Assembly: GCA_016742175.1 (NCBI GenBank)
Contig: JACVCH010000004.1
Coordinates: forward strand, 186,001-250,000
Reading direction: 5' to 3'
DNA: 64,000 nucleotides
DNA from: Rhizobiaceae bacterium
Lineage (GTDB): Bacteria > Pseudomonadota > Alphaproteobacteria > Rhizobiales > Rhizobiaceae
Shown: positions 18,054-25,744 of the stretch, in pieces
Layout: each line of letters opens with the position of its first letter
Numbering within the stretch: position 1 is the stretch's first letter
Translations under genes and position numbers: made by a program
The notes under the pieces: generated by a model
The model's database searches: none
Told to the model about the DNA's origin: nothing
The model's input: only the letters and a program-made list of their open reading frames with translations

Positions 18054-19049
18054 TCAGAGCGGCTTTTTGATCAGCTTCGACAGGACGCCGATGATGCCTT
18101 CACGGAAGAGCATGACGCAGATGACGAAGACGATGCCCTGGACGATGGTGACCCAGGCGCCGAACGTCGCCAGGTAGTTCTGCATGGTCACGATCACCGC
18201 GGCGCCGACGATCGGGCCAAAGACGGTGCCCATGCCGCCAAGCAGCGTCATCAGAACCACTTCACCCGACATCGACCAGTGCACGTCGGTCAGCGAAGCG
18301 AGCTGGAAGACGAAGGCCTTGGTCGACCCGGCAAGGCCGGCCAGCGCCGCCGATATGACGAACACGGTCAGCTTGTAGCGGTTGACGCGGTAGCCGAGCG
18401 AGATCGCGCGCGGCTCGTTCTCGCGGATCGCCTTGAGCACTTGGCCGAAAGGCGAGTGGATGATGCGGTAGATGACGAGCAGGCCGCCGAAGGTGATGCC
18501 CAGCACCAGCCAGTAGAGCGACATGTGGCTGGAAATGTCGATGAAGCCGAGGAGCGGATTGCGCGGCACGCCCTGGATGCCGTCCTCGCCGCCGGTGAAC
18601 GGTGCCTGCAAGGCGAAGAAGAACACCATCTGCGCGAAGGCGAGCGTCACCATCGCGAAATAGATGCCCTGGCGGCGGATGGCCAGCGAGCCGAAGGCCA
18701 AGCCGAGCACCGCCGCCGTCGCCGTGCCGGTCAGGATGGCGAGTTCCGGCGAAAGGCCCCAGACCTTGGCGGCATGCGCCGCGACGTAGCTCGCCGAGCC
18801 GAAATAGGCCGCGTGGCCGAAGGAGAGCAGGCCGCCGAAGCCGAGCAGGAGGTTGAACGCGCAGGCAAAGAGCGCGAAGCAGAGCACCTTCATGACGAAG
18901 ACGGGGTAGAGCATGAAGGGGGCAACGATGCCCGCCGCCAGCAGCATGACGAAGATCGCCATGTGGTGGACCGGCATGCCCATCGCCTTCTGACGGATGC
19001 GCGGCTCGGCGACGGCGGACGTCGTTTCGGTATCGGTCACGGAAACCAT
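18054..19049 (-). CDS. livM: Branched-chain amino acid ABC transporter permease LivM
   Basis: A 331-residue inner-membrane permease of the HAAT family. It has about ten TM helices and the LivM hallmarks LLGFGGLLSFGHAAYFG (about 75-90) and the cytoplasmic EAA-like loop IHSPFGQVLKAIRENEPRAISLGY (about 205-225). The ATG at 19049 shares its A with the livH stop (TGATG), so it is translationally coupled. The same frame stays open far upstream, across livH in a different phase; that extension is not part of the protein. Substrate is a branched-chain amino acid, amide or urea-like compound; the family does not decide which. Confidence 0.93.
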   Translation of the reverse strand: MVSVTDTETTSAVAEPRIRQKAMGMPVHHMAIFVMLLAAGIVAPFMLYPVFVMKVLCFALFACAFNLLLGFGGLLSFGHAAYFGSASYVAAHAAKVWGLSPELAILTGTATAAVLGLAFGSLAIRRQGIYFAMVTLAFAQMVFFFALQAPFTGGEDGIQGVPRNPLLGFIDISSHMSLYWLVLGITFGGLLVIYRIIHSPFGQVLKAIRENEPRAISLGYRVNRYKLTVFVISAALAGLAGSTKAFVFQLASLTDVHWSMSGEVVLMTLLGGMGTVFGPIVGAAVIVTMQNYLATFGAWVTIVQGIVFVICVMLFREGIIGVLSKLIKKPL

Positions 19050-19936
19050 CAGGCGGTCCTCCCGAACAGGCCGGCGGGCTTGATCATGAGCACGATGGCC
19101 ATGATGACGAAGATGACGACGGCAGAGCCCTCGGGATAGAAGACGCGGGTCAGGCCCTCGACGAGGCCGAGGCCGAAGCCGGTCAGGACCGAGCCGAGGA
19201 TCGACCCCATGCCGCCGATGACGACCACAGCGAAGACGACGATGATCAGGTCGGCGCCCATGTTCGGGTTGACCGAATAGATCGGCGCGGCGAGCACCCC
19301 GGCAAAGCCGGCGAGCGCGACGCCGAAGCCGTAGGTCAGGGTGATCATCAAGGGCACGTTGATGCCGAAGGCGCCGACCAGCGTCGGGTTTTCGGTGGCG
19401 GCGCGCAGATAGGCGCCGAGCCGCGTCTTCTCGATCACGAACCAGGTGCCGAGGCAGACAATGAGCGAGGCGATGACGACCCAGCCGCGATAGTTCGGCA
19501 GGAACATGAAGCCGAGATTGGTGCCGCCTGCGAGCTCCGCCGGGATGCCGTAGGGCAGGCCCGAAATGCCGTACTCGTTGCGCAGGAGACCCTGCATGAT
19601 CAGGGCGAGGCCGAAGGTCAGGAGCAGGCCGTAGAGATGGTCGAGATGATAGAGCCTCGATATCAGCAGCCGCTCGATGATGATGCCGGTCGCGCCGACG
19701 GCGATCGGCACGAGGAGCAGCGCCCACCAGTAGCCGATACCCAGATAGTTGAGCAGCATCCAGGCCACGAAGGCGCCGAGCATGTACTGCGCGCCATGCG
19801 TGAAGTTGATGATGTTGAGAAGGCCGAAGATGATGGCGAGGCCCAGGGACAGCATCGCATAGAACGAGCCGTTGATCAGACCCAGCAGCAACTGGCCGAA
19901 GAGAGCTTGCGGCGGAATGCCTAGGAGCTCGAACAT
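19049..19936 (-). CDS. livH: Branched-chain amino acid ABC transporter permease LivH
   Basis: A 295-residue permease, the usual LivH size, with about eight TM helices. Family motifs are LINGSFYAMLSLGLAIIFGLL (about 20-40), INFTHGAQYMLGAF (about 43-56) and the EAA-like loop around EKTRLGAYLRAATENPTLVGAFGIN (about 168-193). It pairs with LivM to form the channel. The ATG is at 19936. An 81-base gap with a strong hairpin separates it from the binding-protein gene upstream. Confidence 0.94.
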   Translation of the reverse strand: MFELLGIPPQALFGQLLLGLINGSFYAMLSLGLAIIFGLLNIINFTHGAQYMLGAFVAWMLLNYLGIGYWWALLLVPIAVGATGIIIERLLISRLYHLDHLYGLLLTFGLALIMQGLLRNEYGISGLPYGIPAELAGGTNLGFMFLPNYRGWVVIASLIVCLGTWFVIEKTRLGAYLRAATENPTLVGAFGINVPLMITLTYGFGVALAGFAGVLAAPIYSVNPNMGADLIIVVFAVVVIGGMGSILGSVLTGFGLGLVEGLTRVFYPEGSAVVIFVIMAIVLMIKPAGLFGRTA

Positions 19937-19974
19937 GTGCGCATCCCGTGGTCGAGAAGTTTCCGGAGACGAAA

Positions 19975-20002
19975 TGCGGCGCGGCTGAAAGGCCGCGCCG
20001 CA
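19975..20002 (-). terminator. Strong intercistronic hairpin between binding-protein gene and livH
   Basis: An 11-bp perfect stem (19975-19985 with 19992-20002) with a short GAAA-containing loop. No U-tract follows on the minus strand. Such hairpins after a binding-protein gene often protect its mRNA 3' end and reduce readthrough into the permease genes, giving excess binding protein. That role is inferred. Confidence 0.6.
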
Positions 20003-20017
20003 TCGATGGATGCGAGC

Positions 20018-21211
20018 CTACTCGACGAGCGAGCAGCCGCCGTCTTCGAGCGGACGGAACGCCTGCGCGGCCGGGGTCGTCGAGACGGTCTCGTAATAAT
20101 CCCACGGACCCTTCGACTCTTCCGGCGTCTTGACGCGGAACAGGTAGGAATCGTGGATCTTGCGGCCGTCGGCGCGGATTTCACCCTTGCCGAAGAGCGG
20201 ATCGTCGGTCGGCAGTTCCTTCATCTTGGCGACGACGTCCTGCGAGGTCTTGTCGCCGACGGCCTCGACGGCCTTCAGGTAGTGAAGAATGCTCGAATAG
20301 ACGCCGGCCTGGACCATCGACGGCTTCTTGCCGGTCTCTTCCTCAAAGCGGGCCGACCATTCGCGGGTCTGGTCGTTCAGGTCCCAATAGAAGCTCGAGG
20401 TGAGCAGCAGGCCCTGCGCGACGTCGAGGCCGAGCGCATGGATGTCGTTGATGAAGACGAGCAGACCGGCGAGCGACTGGCCGCCCTGGGTGATGCCGAA
20501 TTCCGACGCCTGCTTGATCGAGTTGATCGTGTCGCCGCCGGCATTGGCAAGGCCGATGACCTTGGCGCCCGACGACTGCGCCTGGAGCAGGAAGGACGAG
20601 AAGTCCGTGCCCGGGAACGGCGTGCGGACGGTGCCGACGATCGTCCCGCCGGCGCCTTCCACGACGGCCGAGGTGTCACGCTCCAGCGCATGGCCGAAAG
20701 CGTAGTCGGCGGTCACGAAGAACCAGGAATCGCCGCCGTTTTCGACGACCGCGCGGCCCGTGCCGTTGGCGAGCTGCCAGGTGTCGTAGGTCCAGTGGAT
20801 CGTGTTCGGCGAGCAGGCCGAGCCGGTCAGGTCCGACGTCGCGGCGCCGGAGTTCAGGAACACCTTGTCGGATTCGCGGGTGATGTCGTTGATGGCGAGC
20901 GCGACCGAGGAGGTCGGCACGTCGACGATGACGTCGACATTCTCGGTGTCGTACCACTGGCGCGCGATCGTCGAGCCGACGTCGGGCTTGTTCTGGTGGT
21001 CGGCCGAGACGATCTCGACATTGATGTCCTTCGATTCGGCGTCGAAGTCCTCGACCGCCATGCGGGCCGCCACGACAGAGCCTTCGCCGGCGATGTCGGC
21101 ATAGATGCCCGAGCGGTCGTTCATGACGCCGATCTTGATGTCGACGGCATAGGCCGGCGCGGCGAACACCGCAGCGGCGATCGATCCCAGAAGAATCGTC
21201 TTCAATTTCAT
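20018..21211 (-). CDS. Branched-chain amino acid ABC transporter substrate-binding protein
   Basis: A 397-residue periplasmic binding protein (Peripla_BP_6 / LivJ-like). A Sec signal peptide at residues 1-22 ends PAYA before VDIKIGVM, the typical first strand of this fold, followed by DRSGIYADIAG. The frame stays open upstream, but the ATG at 21211 has GGAG nearby and starts exactly at the signal peptide, so it is chosen. It lies between livF and livH, an order common in alphaproteobacteria. Proteins of this subgroup often sit with transporters for amides, urea or branched amino acids, so the ligand is open. Confidence 0.93.
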   Translation of the reverse strand: MKLKTILLGSIAAAVFAAPAYAVDIKIGVMNDRSGIYADIAGEGSVVAARMAVEDFDAESKDINVEIVSADHQNKPDVGSTIARQWYDTENVDVIVDVPTSSVALAINDITRESDKVFLNSGAATSDLTGSACSPNTIHWTYDTWQLANGTGRAVVENGGDSWFFVTADYAFGHALERDTSAVVEGAGGTIVGTVRTPFPGTDFSSFLLQAQSSGAKVIGLANAGGDTINSIKQASEFGITQGGQSLAGLLVFINDIHALGLDVAQGLLLTSSFYWDLNDQTREWSARFEEETGKKPSMVQAGVYSSILHYLKAVEAVGDKTSQDVVAKMKELPTDDPLFGKGEIRADGRKIHDSYLFRVKTPEESKGPWDYYETVSTTPAAQAFRPLEDGGCSLVE

Positions 21212-21255
21212 GTCCTCACTCCTCCACATGCGACGCTTATCAGCGCCTTCCTCAG

Positions 21256-22002
21256 TCAGACGCCCAGATAGGCGTGCAGTTTCTCGATGTTGGCATCGAG
21301 TTCGTCGTTCAGGATCTGGTCGACGACCTTGCCCTGTTCGACGACGAAATGGCGGTCCGCGACGGTGGCGGCGAACCGGAAATTCTGCTCGACCAGGACG
21401 ATGGTGAAGCCCTCCTGCTTCAGCCGTGCGATGGTCTTGCCGATCTGCTGGATGATGACCGGAGCGAGGCCCTCGGTCGGCTCGTCGAGAAGCAGCGTCT
21501 TGGCGCCTGTGCGCAGGATGCGCCCGATCGCCAGCATCTGCTGCTCGCCGCCGGAAAGCTTGGTGCCTTGCGAGTTCAGGCGTTCCTTCAGGTTCGGGAA
21601 GAGCTCGAAGATGCGCTCCACCGTCATGCCGCCGGTCTTGACCTGCGGCGGCAGCATCAGATTCTCCTCGACCGAGAGCGAGGAGAAGATGCCGCGCTCC
21701 TCCGGGCAATAGGCGATGCCGGCGCGCGCGATGGTGCGGGCGGGAAGCTTGATCGTCTCCTTGCCCTCGAAGGTCACCGAACCGGTGCGCTTGCCGAGGA
21801 TGCCCATGATGGCTTTCAGCGTCGTTGTCTTGCCGGCGCCGTTGCGGCCGAGCAGCGTGACGACTTCCCCGGGCTTCACGTCGAAGGTGACGCCGTGGAG
21901 CGCGTGGCTCTCGCCATACCAGGCATTGAGGTCGCGGACGGCCAGAAGCGGCGCGGCCGACGATTGCGCCGCCGGCTTGGCGGCAAGGGCTGCATCATGC
22001 AT
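21256..22002 (-). CDS. livF: Branched-chain amino acid ABC transporter ATPase LivF
   Basis: A 248-residue ABC ATPase. Walker A is LLGRNGAGKTTTLKAIMG, the LivF-specific YCPEERGIFSSLSVEENLML follows, the signature is LSGGEQQMLAIGRIL and Walker B is TLLLDEPTEGLAP. The ATG at 22002 overlaps the livG stop by eight bases and has GGAG about seven bases upstream. A longer frame beginning at 22056 would run back inside livG and lacks support. It works as a heterodimer with LivG under LivH/LivM. Confidence 0.93.
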   Translation of the reverse strand: MHDAALAAKPAAQSSAAPLLAVRDLNAWYGESHALHGVTFDVKPGEVVTLLGRNGAGKTTTLKAIMGILGKRTGSVTFEGKETIKLPARTIARAGIAYCPEERGIFSSLSVEENLMLPPQVKTGGMTVERIFELFPNLKERLNSQGTKLSGGEQQMLAIGRILRTGAKTLLLDEPTEGLAPVIIQQIGKTIARLKQEGFTIVLVEQNFRFAATVADRHFVVEQGKVVDQILNDELDANIEKLHAYLGV

Positions 22003-22750
22003 GGCCGGCTCCGATATAGGCTTCGACCACGCGCGGGTCCTTGGAAACGGTCGCATAGTCGCCCTCGGCGAGCACCTTGCCGCGGGCCAGGACCGTGATC
22101 GTGTCCGACAGCGAGGCGACGACCGACAGGTTGTGCTCGACCATCAGCACCGTGCGGTTGGCCGAAATGCGCTTGATCAGCGCCGCGATGCGCTCGACGT
22201 CCTCATGGCCCATGCCGGCCATCGGCTCGTCGAGGAGCAGCATCTCGGGATCGAGCGCGAGCGTCGTCGCGATCTCGAGCGCGCGCTTGCGGCCGTAGGA
22301 AAGTTCGCCGGCGAAGGTGTCCGCGAACTCCGACAGGCCGACATCGGCCAGAAGTTCAAGGGCGCGGGCATCATAGTCCGTCAGGACCTTCTCGGAGCGC
22401 CAGAAATCGTAGGAATCGCCCCGCTTTCGCTGCAGTGCGATGCGCACGTTTTCCATCGCGGTCAGGTTCGGGAACACCGCCGAGATCTGGAACGAGCGCA
22501 CCAGGCCGAGCCGCGCGATGTCGGCCGGCGACATCGACGTGATGTCCTCGCCCTTGTAGGTGATCTGGCCGCGCGAGGGCGACAGGAACTTGGTCAGGAG
22601 ATTGAAGCAAGTCGTCTTGCCGGCCCCGTTGGGTCCGATGAGCGCGTGAATCGTGCCCCGCTTCACGCTCAGATCGACGCCTTCCACGGCGAAGAAGCCC
22701 TTGAACTCCTTCGTCAGGTCGCGCGCCGACAGAATGATACTGTCAGTCAT
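21995..22750 (-). CDS. livG: Branched-chain amino acid ABC transporter ATPase LivG
   Basis: A 251-residue ATPase and the first gene of the liv operon. Walker A is LIGPNGAGKTTCFNLLTKF. The LivG-type insert LGLVRSFQISAVFPNLTAMENVRIAL follows, then the signature LSYGRKRALEIATTL and Walker B MLLLDEPMAGMGHED. The ATG at 22750 is preceded by GAGGAGG. An upstream in-frame extension of 56 codons is rich in Ala/Cys and has no homology pattern, so it is left out. Confidence 0.94.
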   Translation of the reverse strand: MTDSIILSARDLTKEFKGFFAVEGVDLSVKRGTIHALIGPNGAGKTTCFNLLTKFLSPSRGQITYKGEDITSMSPADIARLGLVRSFQISAVFPNLTAMENVRIALQRKRGDSYDFWRSEKVLTDYDARALELLADVGLSEFADTFAGELSYGRKRALEIATTLALDPEMLLLDEPMAGMGHEDVERIAALIKRISANRTVLMVEHNLSVVASLSDTITVLARGKVLAEGDYATVSKDPRVVEAYIGAGHA

Positions 22751-22973
22751 GCGTATATGTTCCTCCTCGGCACTGGTGCGAATGCTGCGTGGTTGATCGT
22801 CGGGCTCTCCCATGGCCCACCATCGCAGCGCCCTTGGTCCAGCGCTTGTCGTTGCCGCATGAATGCACGCCAGCGCGGCAGATGCAAGTTCGTAGAAATA
22901 CGCTGCCTTGCACCGCACAAAGCCTTGCGAAATCAGTCATTTCCGCGTTCGCAAGCGCGAATACTACGACTTA

Positions 22974-23001
22974 AGTATAATGAAAGTTTCGTGTTGACCA
23001 A
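22974..23001 (-). promoter_or_regulatory. Candidate promoter for the liv operon
   Basis: Reading on the minus strand, TTGGTC (23001-22996) and TATACT (22979-22974) are separated by 16 bases, a fair sigma-70-like pair. It lies in the AT-richest part of the 254-base gap between arsH and livG and would leave a leader of about 220 bases. No riboswitch fold was recognised in that leader. Confidence 0.35.
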
Positions 23002-23004
23002 TCG

Positions 23005-23715
23005 TCAGATCGCGCTCTGGTTGACGCGCTTGGAAAGTTGTTCAACCGTTTCCACGCGCTCGGAATAGCGGTCGGTCAGATACTCAGAGCGGCCACGCAG
23101 CAAAAGTGTGAACTTCATCAGTTCCTCCATGACGTCGACCACCCGGTCGTAATAGGGCGAGGGTCGCATTCGGCCGGCATCGTCGAACTCGTTGAACGCC
23201 TTGGCGACCGAGGACTGGTTGGGAATCGTGACCATGCGCATCCAGCGGCCGAGGATGCGCAACTGGTTGAGCGCGTTGAAGCTTTGGGATCCGCCGCAGA
23301 CCTGCATCAGCGCCAGCGTGCGGCCCTGCGTCGGCCGCACACCGCCCAGCGACAGGGGCAGCCAGTCGATCTGCGCTTTCATGATCCCTGTCATCGCGCC
23401 ATGGCGCTCCGGCGAACACCAAACCTGGGCCTCCGACCATAAGGAGAGGTCACGCAGCTCCTGCACCTTGGGGTGTCTTGCGCTTTCGGCGTCGGGCAAG
23501 GGAAGGCCGCGCGGATCGAAAATCCTCACCTCGGCACCGAACTTCTCAAGAAGGCGCGCGGCCTCGAACGTCAGGAAGCGCGAGTAGGACCGCTCGCGCA
23601 GCGAACCGTAGAGCATCAGGACGCGCGGCTTGCCCGCGAGCGGATCGCCCCGGAACAGCGCCTCACGGTCGATCGGATGAAACGCATTCGTGTTGAGGGC
23701 CGGAAAATCCGTCAT
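23005..23715 (-). CDS. arsH: Arsenical resistance protein ArsH (NADPH:FMN oxidoreductase)
   Basis: A 236-residue flavodoxin-like flavoprotein. ArsH proteins oxidise trivalent organoarsenicals and reduce quinones or azo compounds with NADPH. The FMN phosphate loop is [11 protein letters not shown] (about 36-46), followed by DPRGLPLPD and [21 protein letters not shown], all ArsH hallmarks; the family's length is about 230-240. Its ATG at 23715 overlaps the arsC stop in ATGA. It is the last gene of the ars operon. Confidence 0.95.
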   Translation of the reverse strand: MTDFPALNTNAFHPIDREALFRGDPLAGKPRVLMLYGSLRERSYSRFLTFEAARLLEKFGAEVRIFDPRGLPLPDAESARHPKVQELRDLSLWSEAQVWCSPERHGAMTGIMKAQIDWLPLSLGGVRPTQGRTLALMQVCGGSQSFNALNQLRILGRWMRMVTIPNQSSVAKAFNEFDDAGRMRPSPYYDRVVDVMEELMKFTLLLRGRSEYLTDRYSERVETVEQLSKRVNQSAI

Positions 23716-24119
23716 GCCCGCGCCTTAACAACTTCGCCGTCTTCCTTGACGAAGTCTTCGGCGAGCGGCGCCGGGAGGATGTCGAGCACCGACTCGGAGG
23801 GCCGGCAGAGCCGGGTGCCCTTTTCCGTCTCGACGATCGGGCGGTTGATCAGGATCGGATGGGCGATCATGAAACCGACGAGTTGGTCATCGGTCCACCG
23901 GTCTTCGCCAAGACCGAGTTCGGCGTAGGGCGTGCCTTTCTCGCGCAGCAGGTCGCGCGGCGAAATCTTCATCTTCGCGATCAGTTCGACGAGGCGATCG
24001 CGCGAGGGCGGGGTCTTGAGGTACTCGATCACCACGGGCTCCTCGCCCGACGCCCGGATCATCTCCAGCGTGTTGCGCGAGGTGCCGCAGGCGGGGTTGT
24101 GGTAGATGGTGACGGTCAT
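23712..24119 (-). CDS. arsC: Arsenate reductase, glutaredoxin-dependent type
   Basis: A 135-residue ArsC of the Spx/ArsC thioredoxin-fold family. The catalytic motif [12 protein letters not shown] places the nucleophile at Cys11. The RPSE segment near residue 105 corresponds to the conserved arsenate-binding arginine region. It reduces As(V) to As(III) with glutathione and glutaredoxin. The ATG at 24119 overlaps the aqpS stop in ATGA, and its own stop overlaps arsH. It is the second arsenate reductase of this operon, with a fold unrelated to the first. Confidence 0.93.
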   Translation of the reverse strand: MTVTIYHNPACGTSRNTLEMIRASGEEPVVIEYLKTPPSRDRLVELIAKMKISPRDLLREKGTPYAELGLGEDRWTDDQLVGFMIAHPILINRPIVETEKGTRLCRPSESVLDILPAPLAEDFVKEDGEVVKARA

Positions 24120-24799
24120 GGGTCGACTCCGGATACGGGGGATCGGGCAGGAAGCAGAAACGTGCGCGCCGCCATCAGGGCAGCCAGCGCGCCGACGCAT
24201 TGCGCGGCGACGAAGGCGGGCACGTCGATCAGGCGGATGCCGGAGAACGTATCGGTGAGCGCGCGGGCGATCGCCACCGCCGGGTTGGCGAAGGAGGTGG
24301 ACGCGGTGAACCAGTAGGCGGCGGTGATGTAGAGCCCGACGAGCACCGCGACGGGCGTCGCGCGCGCCTGAATGCCGAGCAGGATCGTCAGGACGAGGCC
24401 GAAGGTCGCGACCGCTTCGGACAGGAACTGCGCCGGACCCGACCGCTGCGTCGATGCGAACTGGACGAGCGGCAGCTCGAACATGGCATGCGCCAGAACG
24501 GCGCCGAGGATCGCGCCGGCGACCTGCGCGACCACGTAGAGCGCGGCTTCGACGCGGCCGATCTCCCCGCGCAGGGCGAAGACCATCGTCACCGCGGGAT
24601 TGAAATGCGCGCCGCTGACGGGACCGAAGAGCGTGATGAGGACGACGAGGATCGCGCCGGTCGCGAGCGTGTTGGCGAGAAGGGCGAGCGCGACGTCGTC
24701 CGTCAGCCGGTCCGCCATGATGCCGGAGCCGACGACGCAGGCGACCAGCAGCAGCGTTCCCAGTGCTTCCGCGCCCAGCGCAGCTCGAAGCTTGATCAT
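24116..24799 (-). CDS. aqpS: Aquaglyceroporin AqpS (arsenite channel)
   Basis: A 227-residue MIP-family channel with six TM helices and two pore half-helices carrying the NPA motifs (HFNPAV near residue 62 and FANPAV near 176). In Sinorhizobium meliloti AqpS in the ars operon lets arsenite made by ArsC leave down its gradient, replacing an active ArsB/Acr3 pump. The same gene order here supports that role. The ATG at 24799 overlaps the upstream arsC-type stop by four bases. A longer frame reaching 24985 would overlap that gene deeply and is rejected. Confidence 0.93.
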   Translation of the reverse strand: MIKLRAALGAEALGTLLLVACVVGSGIMADRLTDDVALALLANTLATGAILVVLITLFGPVSGAHFNPAVTMVFALRGEIGRVEAALYVVAQVAGAILGAVLAHAMFELPLVQFASTQRSGPAQFLSEAVATFGLVLTILLGIQARATPVAVLVGLYITAAYWFTASTSFANPAVAIARALTDTFSGIRLIDVPAFVAAQCVGALAALMAARTFLLPARSPVSGVDP

Positions 24800-25302
24800 G
24801 ATGCTGGGCGTTCGGAACGACCGATCTCGTCGAGACGGCGCTTCAGCGCAAGCCGGTCGACGGCTTCGAGCGGAAGCGCGGTGAAGACGGAAATGCGGTT
24901 GGCCAGCATCCGGTAGGCCTCGGCGAAGGCGAGATGGCGTTCGGCATCTGAGCCGTCGGCGCGCGCCGGATCGGGTATGCCCCAATGCGCGGTCATCGGA
25001 TGACCGGGCCAGACCGGACAGGCTTCGCCCGCCGCGTCATCGCAAACGGTAAAGATGAAATCCATCTGCGGCGCGTGCGGCTCGGCGAACTCGTCCCAGC
25101 TTTTCGACCGCGCGAAGCCCGTGTCGATCTTCATGCCGGACAGAAGCTCGAGCGCGAAGGGATGAACGGAGCCGCGCGGGAAGGAACCGGCCGAATAGGC
25201 TTTGAAGCGGCCTGCGCCAAGTTGGTTCAAGATCGCTTCGGCGAGGATGGAGCGGGCCGAATTTGCGGTACACAGGAAGAGGACGTTGTAGGATCGTTGC
25301 AT
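24796..25302 (-). CDS. arsC: Arsenate reductase, thioredoxin/LMW-phosphatase type
   Basis: A 168-residue low-molecular-weight phosphatase-fold protein. The P-loop CTANSARS (Cys11 to Arg17-Ser18) is the C-x5-R-S anion-binding loop shared by LMW phosphatases and thioredoxin-coupled ArsC. IFTVCDDAAGEACPVWPG (about 85-102) supplies further cysteines for a disulfide cascade, and GIPDPA gives the general-acid Asp. The ATG at 25302 is preferred over a GTG at 25311 that directly abuts the arsR stop. It is coupled to aqpS by ATGA. It could instead act as a phosphatase, but the operon favours arsenate. Confidence 0.9.
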   Translation of the reverse strand: MQRSYNVLFLCTANSARSILAEAILNQLGAGRFKAYSAGSFPRGSVHPFALELLSGMKIDTGFARSKSWDEFAEPHAPQMDFIFTVCDDAAGEACPVWPGHPMTAHWGIPDPARADGSDAERHLAFAEAYRMLANRISVFTALPLEAVDRLALKRRLDEIGRSERPAS

Positions 25303-25311
25303 GTCACACAC

Positions 25312-25644
25312 TCAGCATTTGCAGGTGATCGCATCGAGGACCGGGCGGCAGATGTCCGGCTCGCCCTGGCAACAATCCTCCATCAGATACGCCATCAGGT
25401 CGCGGAAGCCGGTCATGTCGGCGAAATAGCGGATGACGCGGCTTTCGCGCTGCGAACGGACGAGGCCGGCGGCGGTCAGGATCTTGAGGTGCGCAGACAC
25501 CGTGTTCTGCACGGCGCCCATGCGGTCGGCAATCTCGCCGGCGGGAATGCCGGTCTCGCCCGCGCGCACGAGCAGCCGGAACACGTCGAGCCGGGTCTCC
25601 TGCCCGAGCGCCGCAAGCGCGGCCAACGACTCCATCTTATCCAT
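25312..25644 (-). CDS. arsR: ArsR-family arsenic-sensing repressor
   Basis: A 110-residue winged-helix repressor and the first gene of the ars operon. The recognition helix is in AVQNTVSAHLKILTAAGLV (about 44-62). The C-terminus carries several cysteines (DCCQGEPDIC and the terminal CKC), suited to As(III) binding at the C-terminal site rather than in the DNA-binding helix. The ATG at 25644 has AGAAGGAT seven bases upstream, which supports it over a second ATG at 25635. The start codon and ribosome site lie inside an inverted repeat described separately. Confidence 0.94.
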   Translation of the reverse strand: MDKMESLAALAALGQETRLDVFRLLVRAGETGIPAGEIADRMGAVQNTVSAHLKILTAAGLVRSQRESRVIRYFADMTGFRDLMAYLMEDCCQGEPDICRPVLDAITCKC

Positions 25645-25667
25645 ATATCTATCCTTCTAGATATATG
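25642..25667 (-). promoter_or_regulatory. ArsR operator or leader hairpin covering the arsR start
   Basis: Two 9-bp arms (25642-25650 and 25659-25667; CATATATCT and AGATATATG) are perfect inverted repeats with an 8-base spacer. On the mRNA the spacer is exactly the Shine-Dalgarno AGAAGGAT and the second arm ends with the arsR start codon. AT-rich inverted repeats of this kind are typical ArsR operators. Whether it also acts as an RNA hairpin is open. Confidence 0.7.
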
Positions 25668-25744
25668 CGTATTCGAACCGCCAAGCCCTGTCAATCGACC
25701 AATGTCGGCTGGACAAGACCGGCCCGACAAGCGAGACATCGGGT

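Noticed and set aside
18054-20105. Possible LivH-LivM fusion suggested by one long open frame
   Set aside because: The upstream part is livH read in the wrong phase; livH has its own frame, start and stop, joined to livM by TGATG.
20018-21709. Long N-terminal extension of the liv binding protein
   Set aside because: The extension overlaps livF and would bury the signal peptide; ATG 21211 has a ribosome site.
22751-23004. Riboswitch or small RNA before livG
   Set aside because: No known riboswitch core or terminator was recognised; only a promoter-like pair could be supported.
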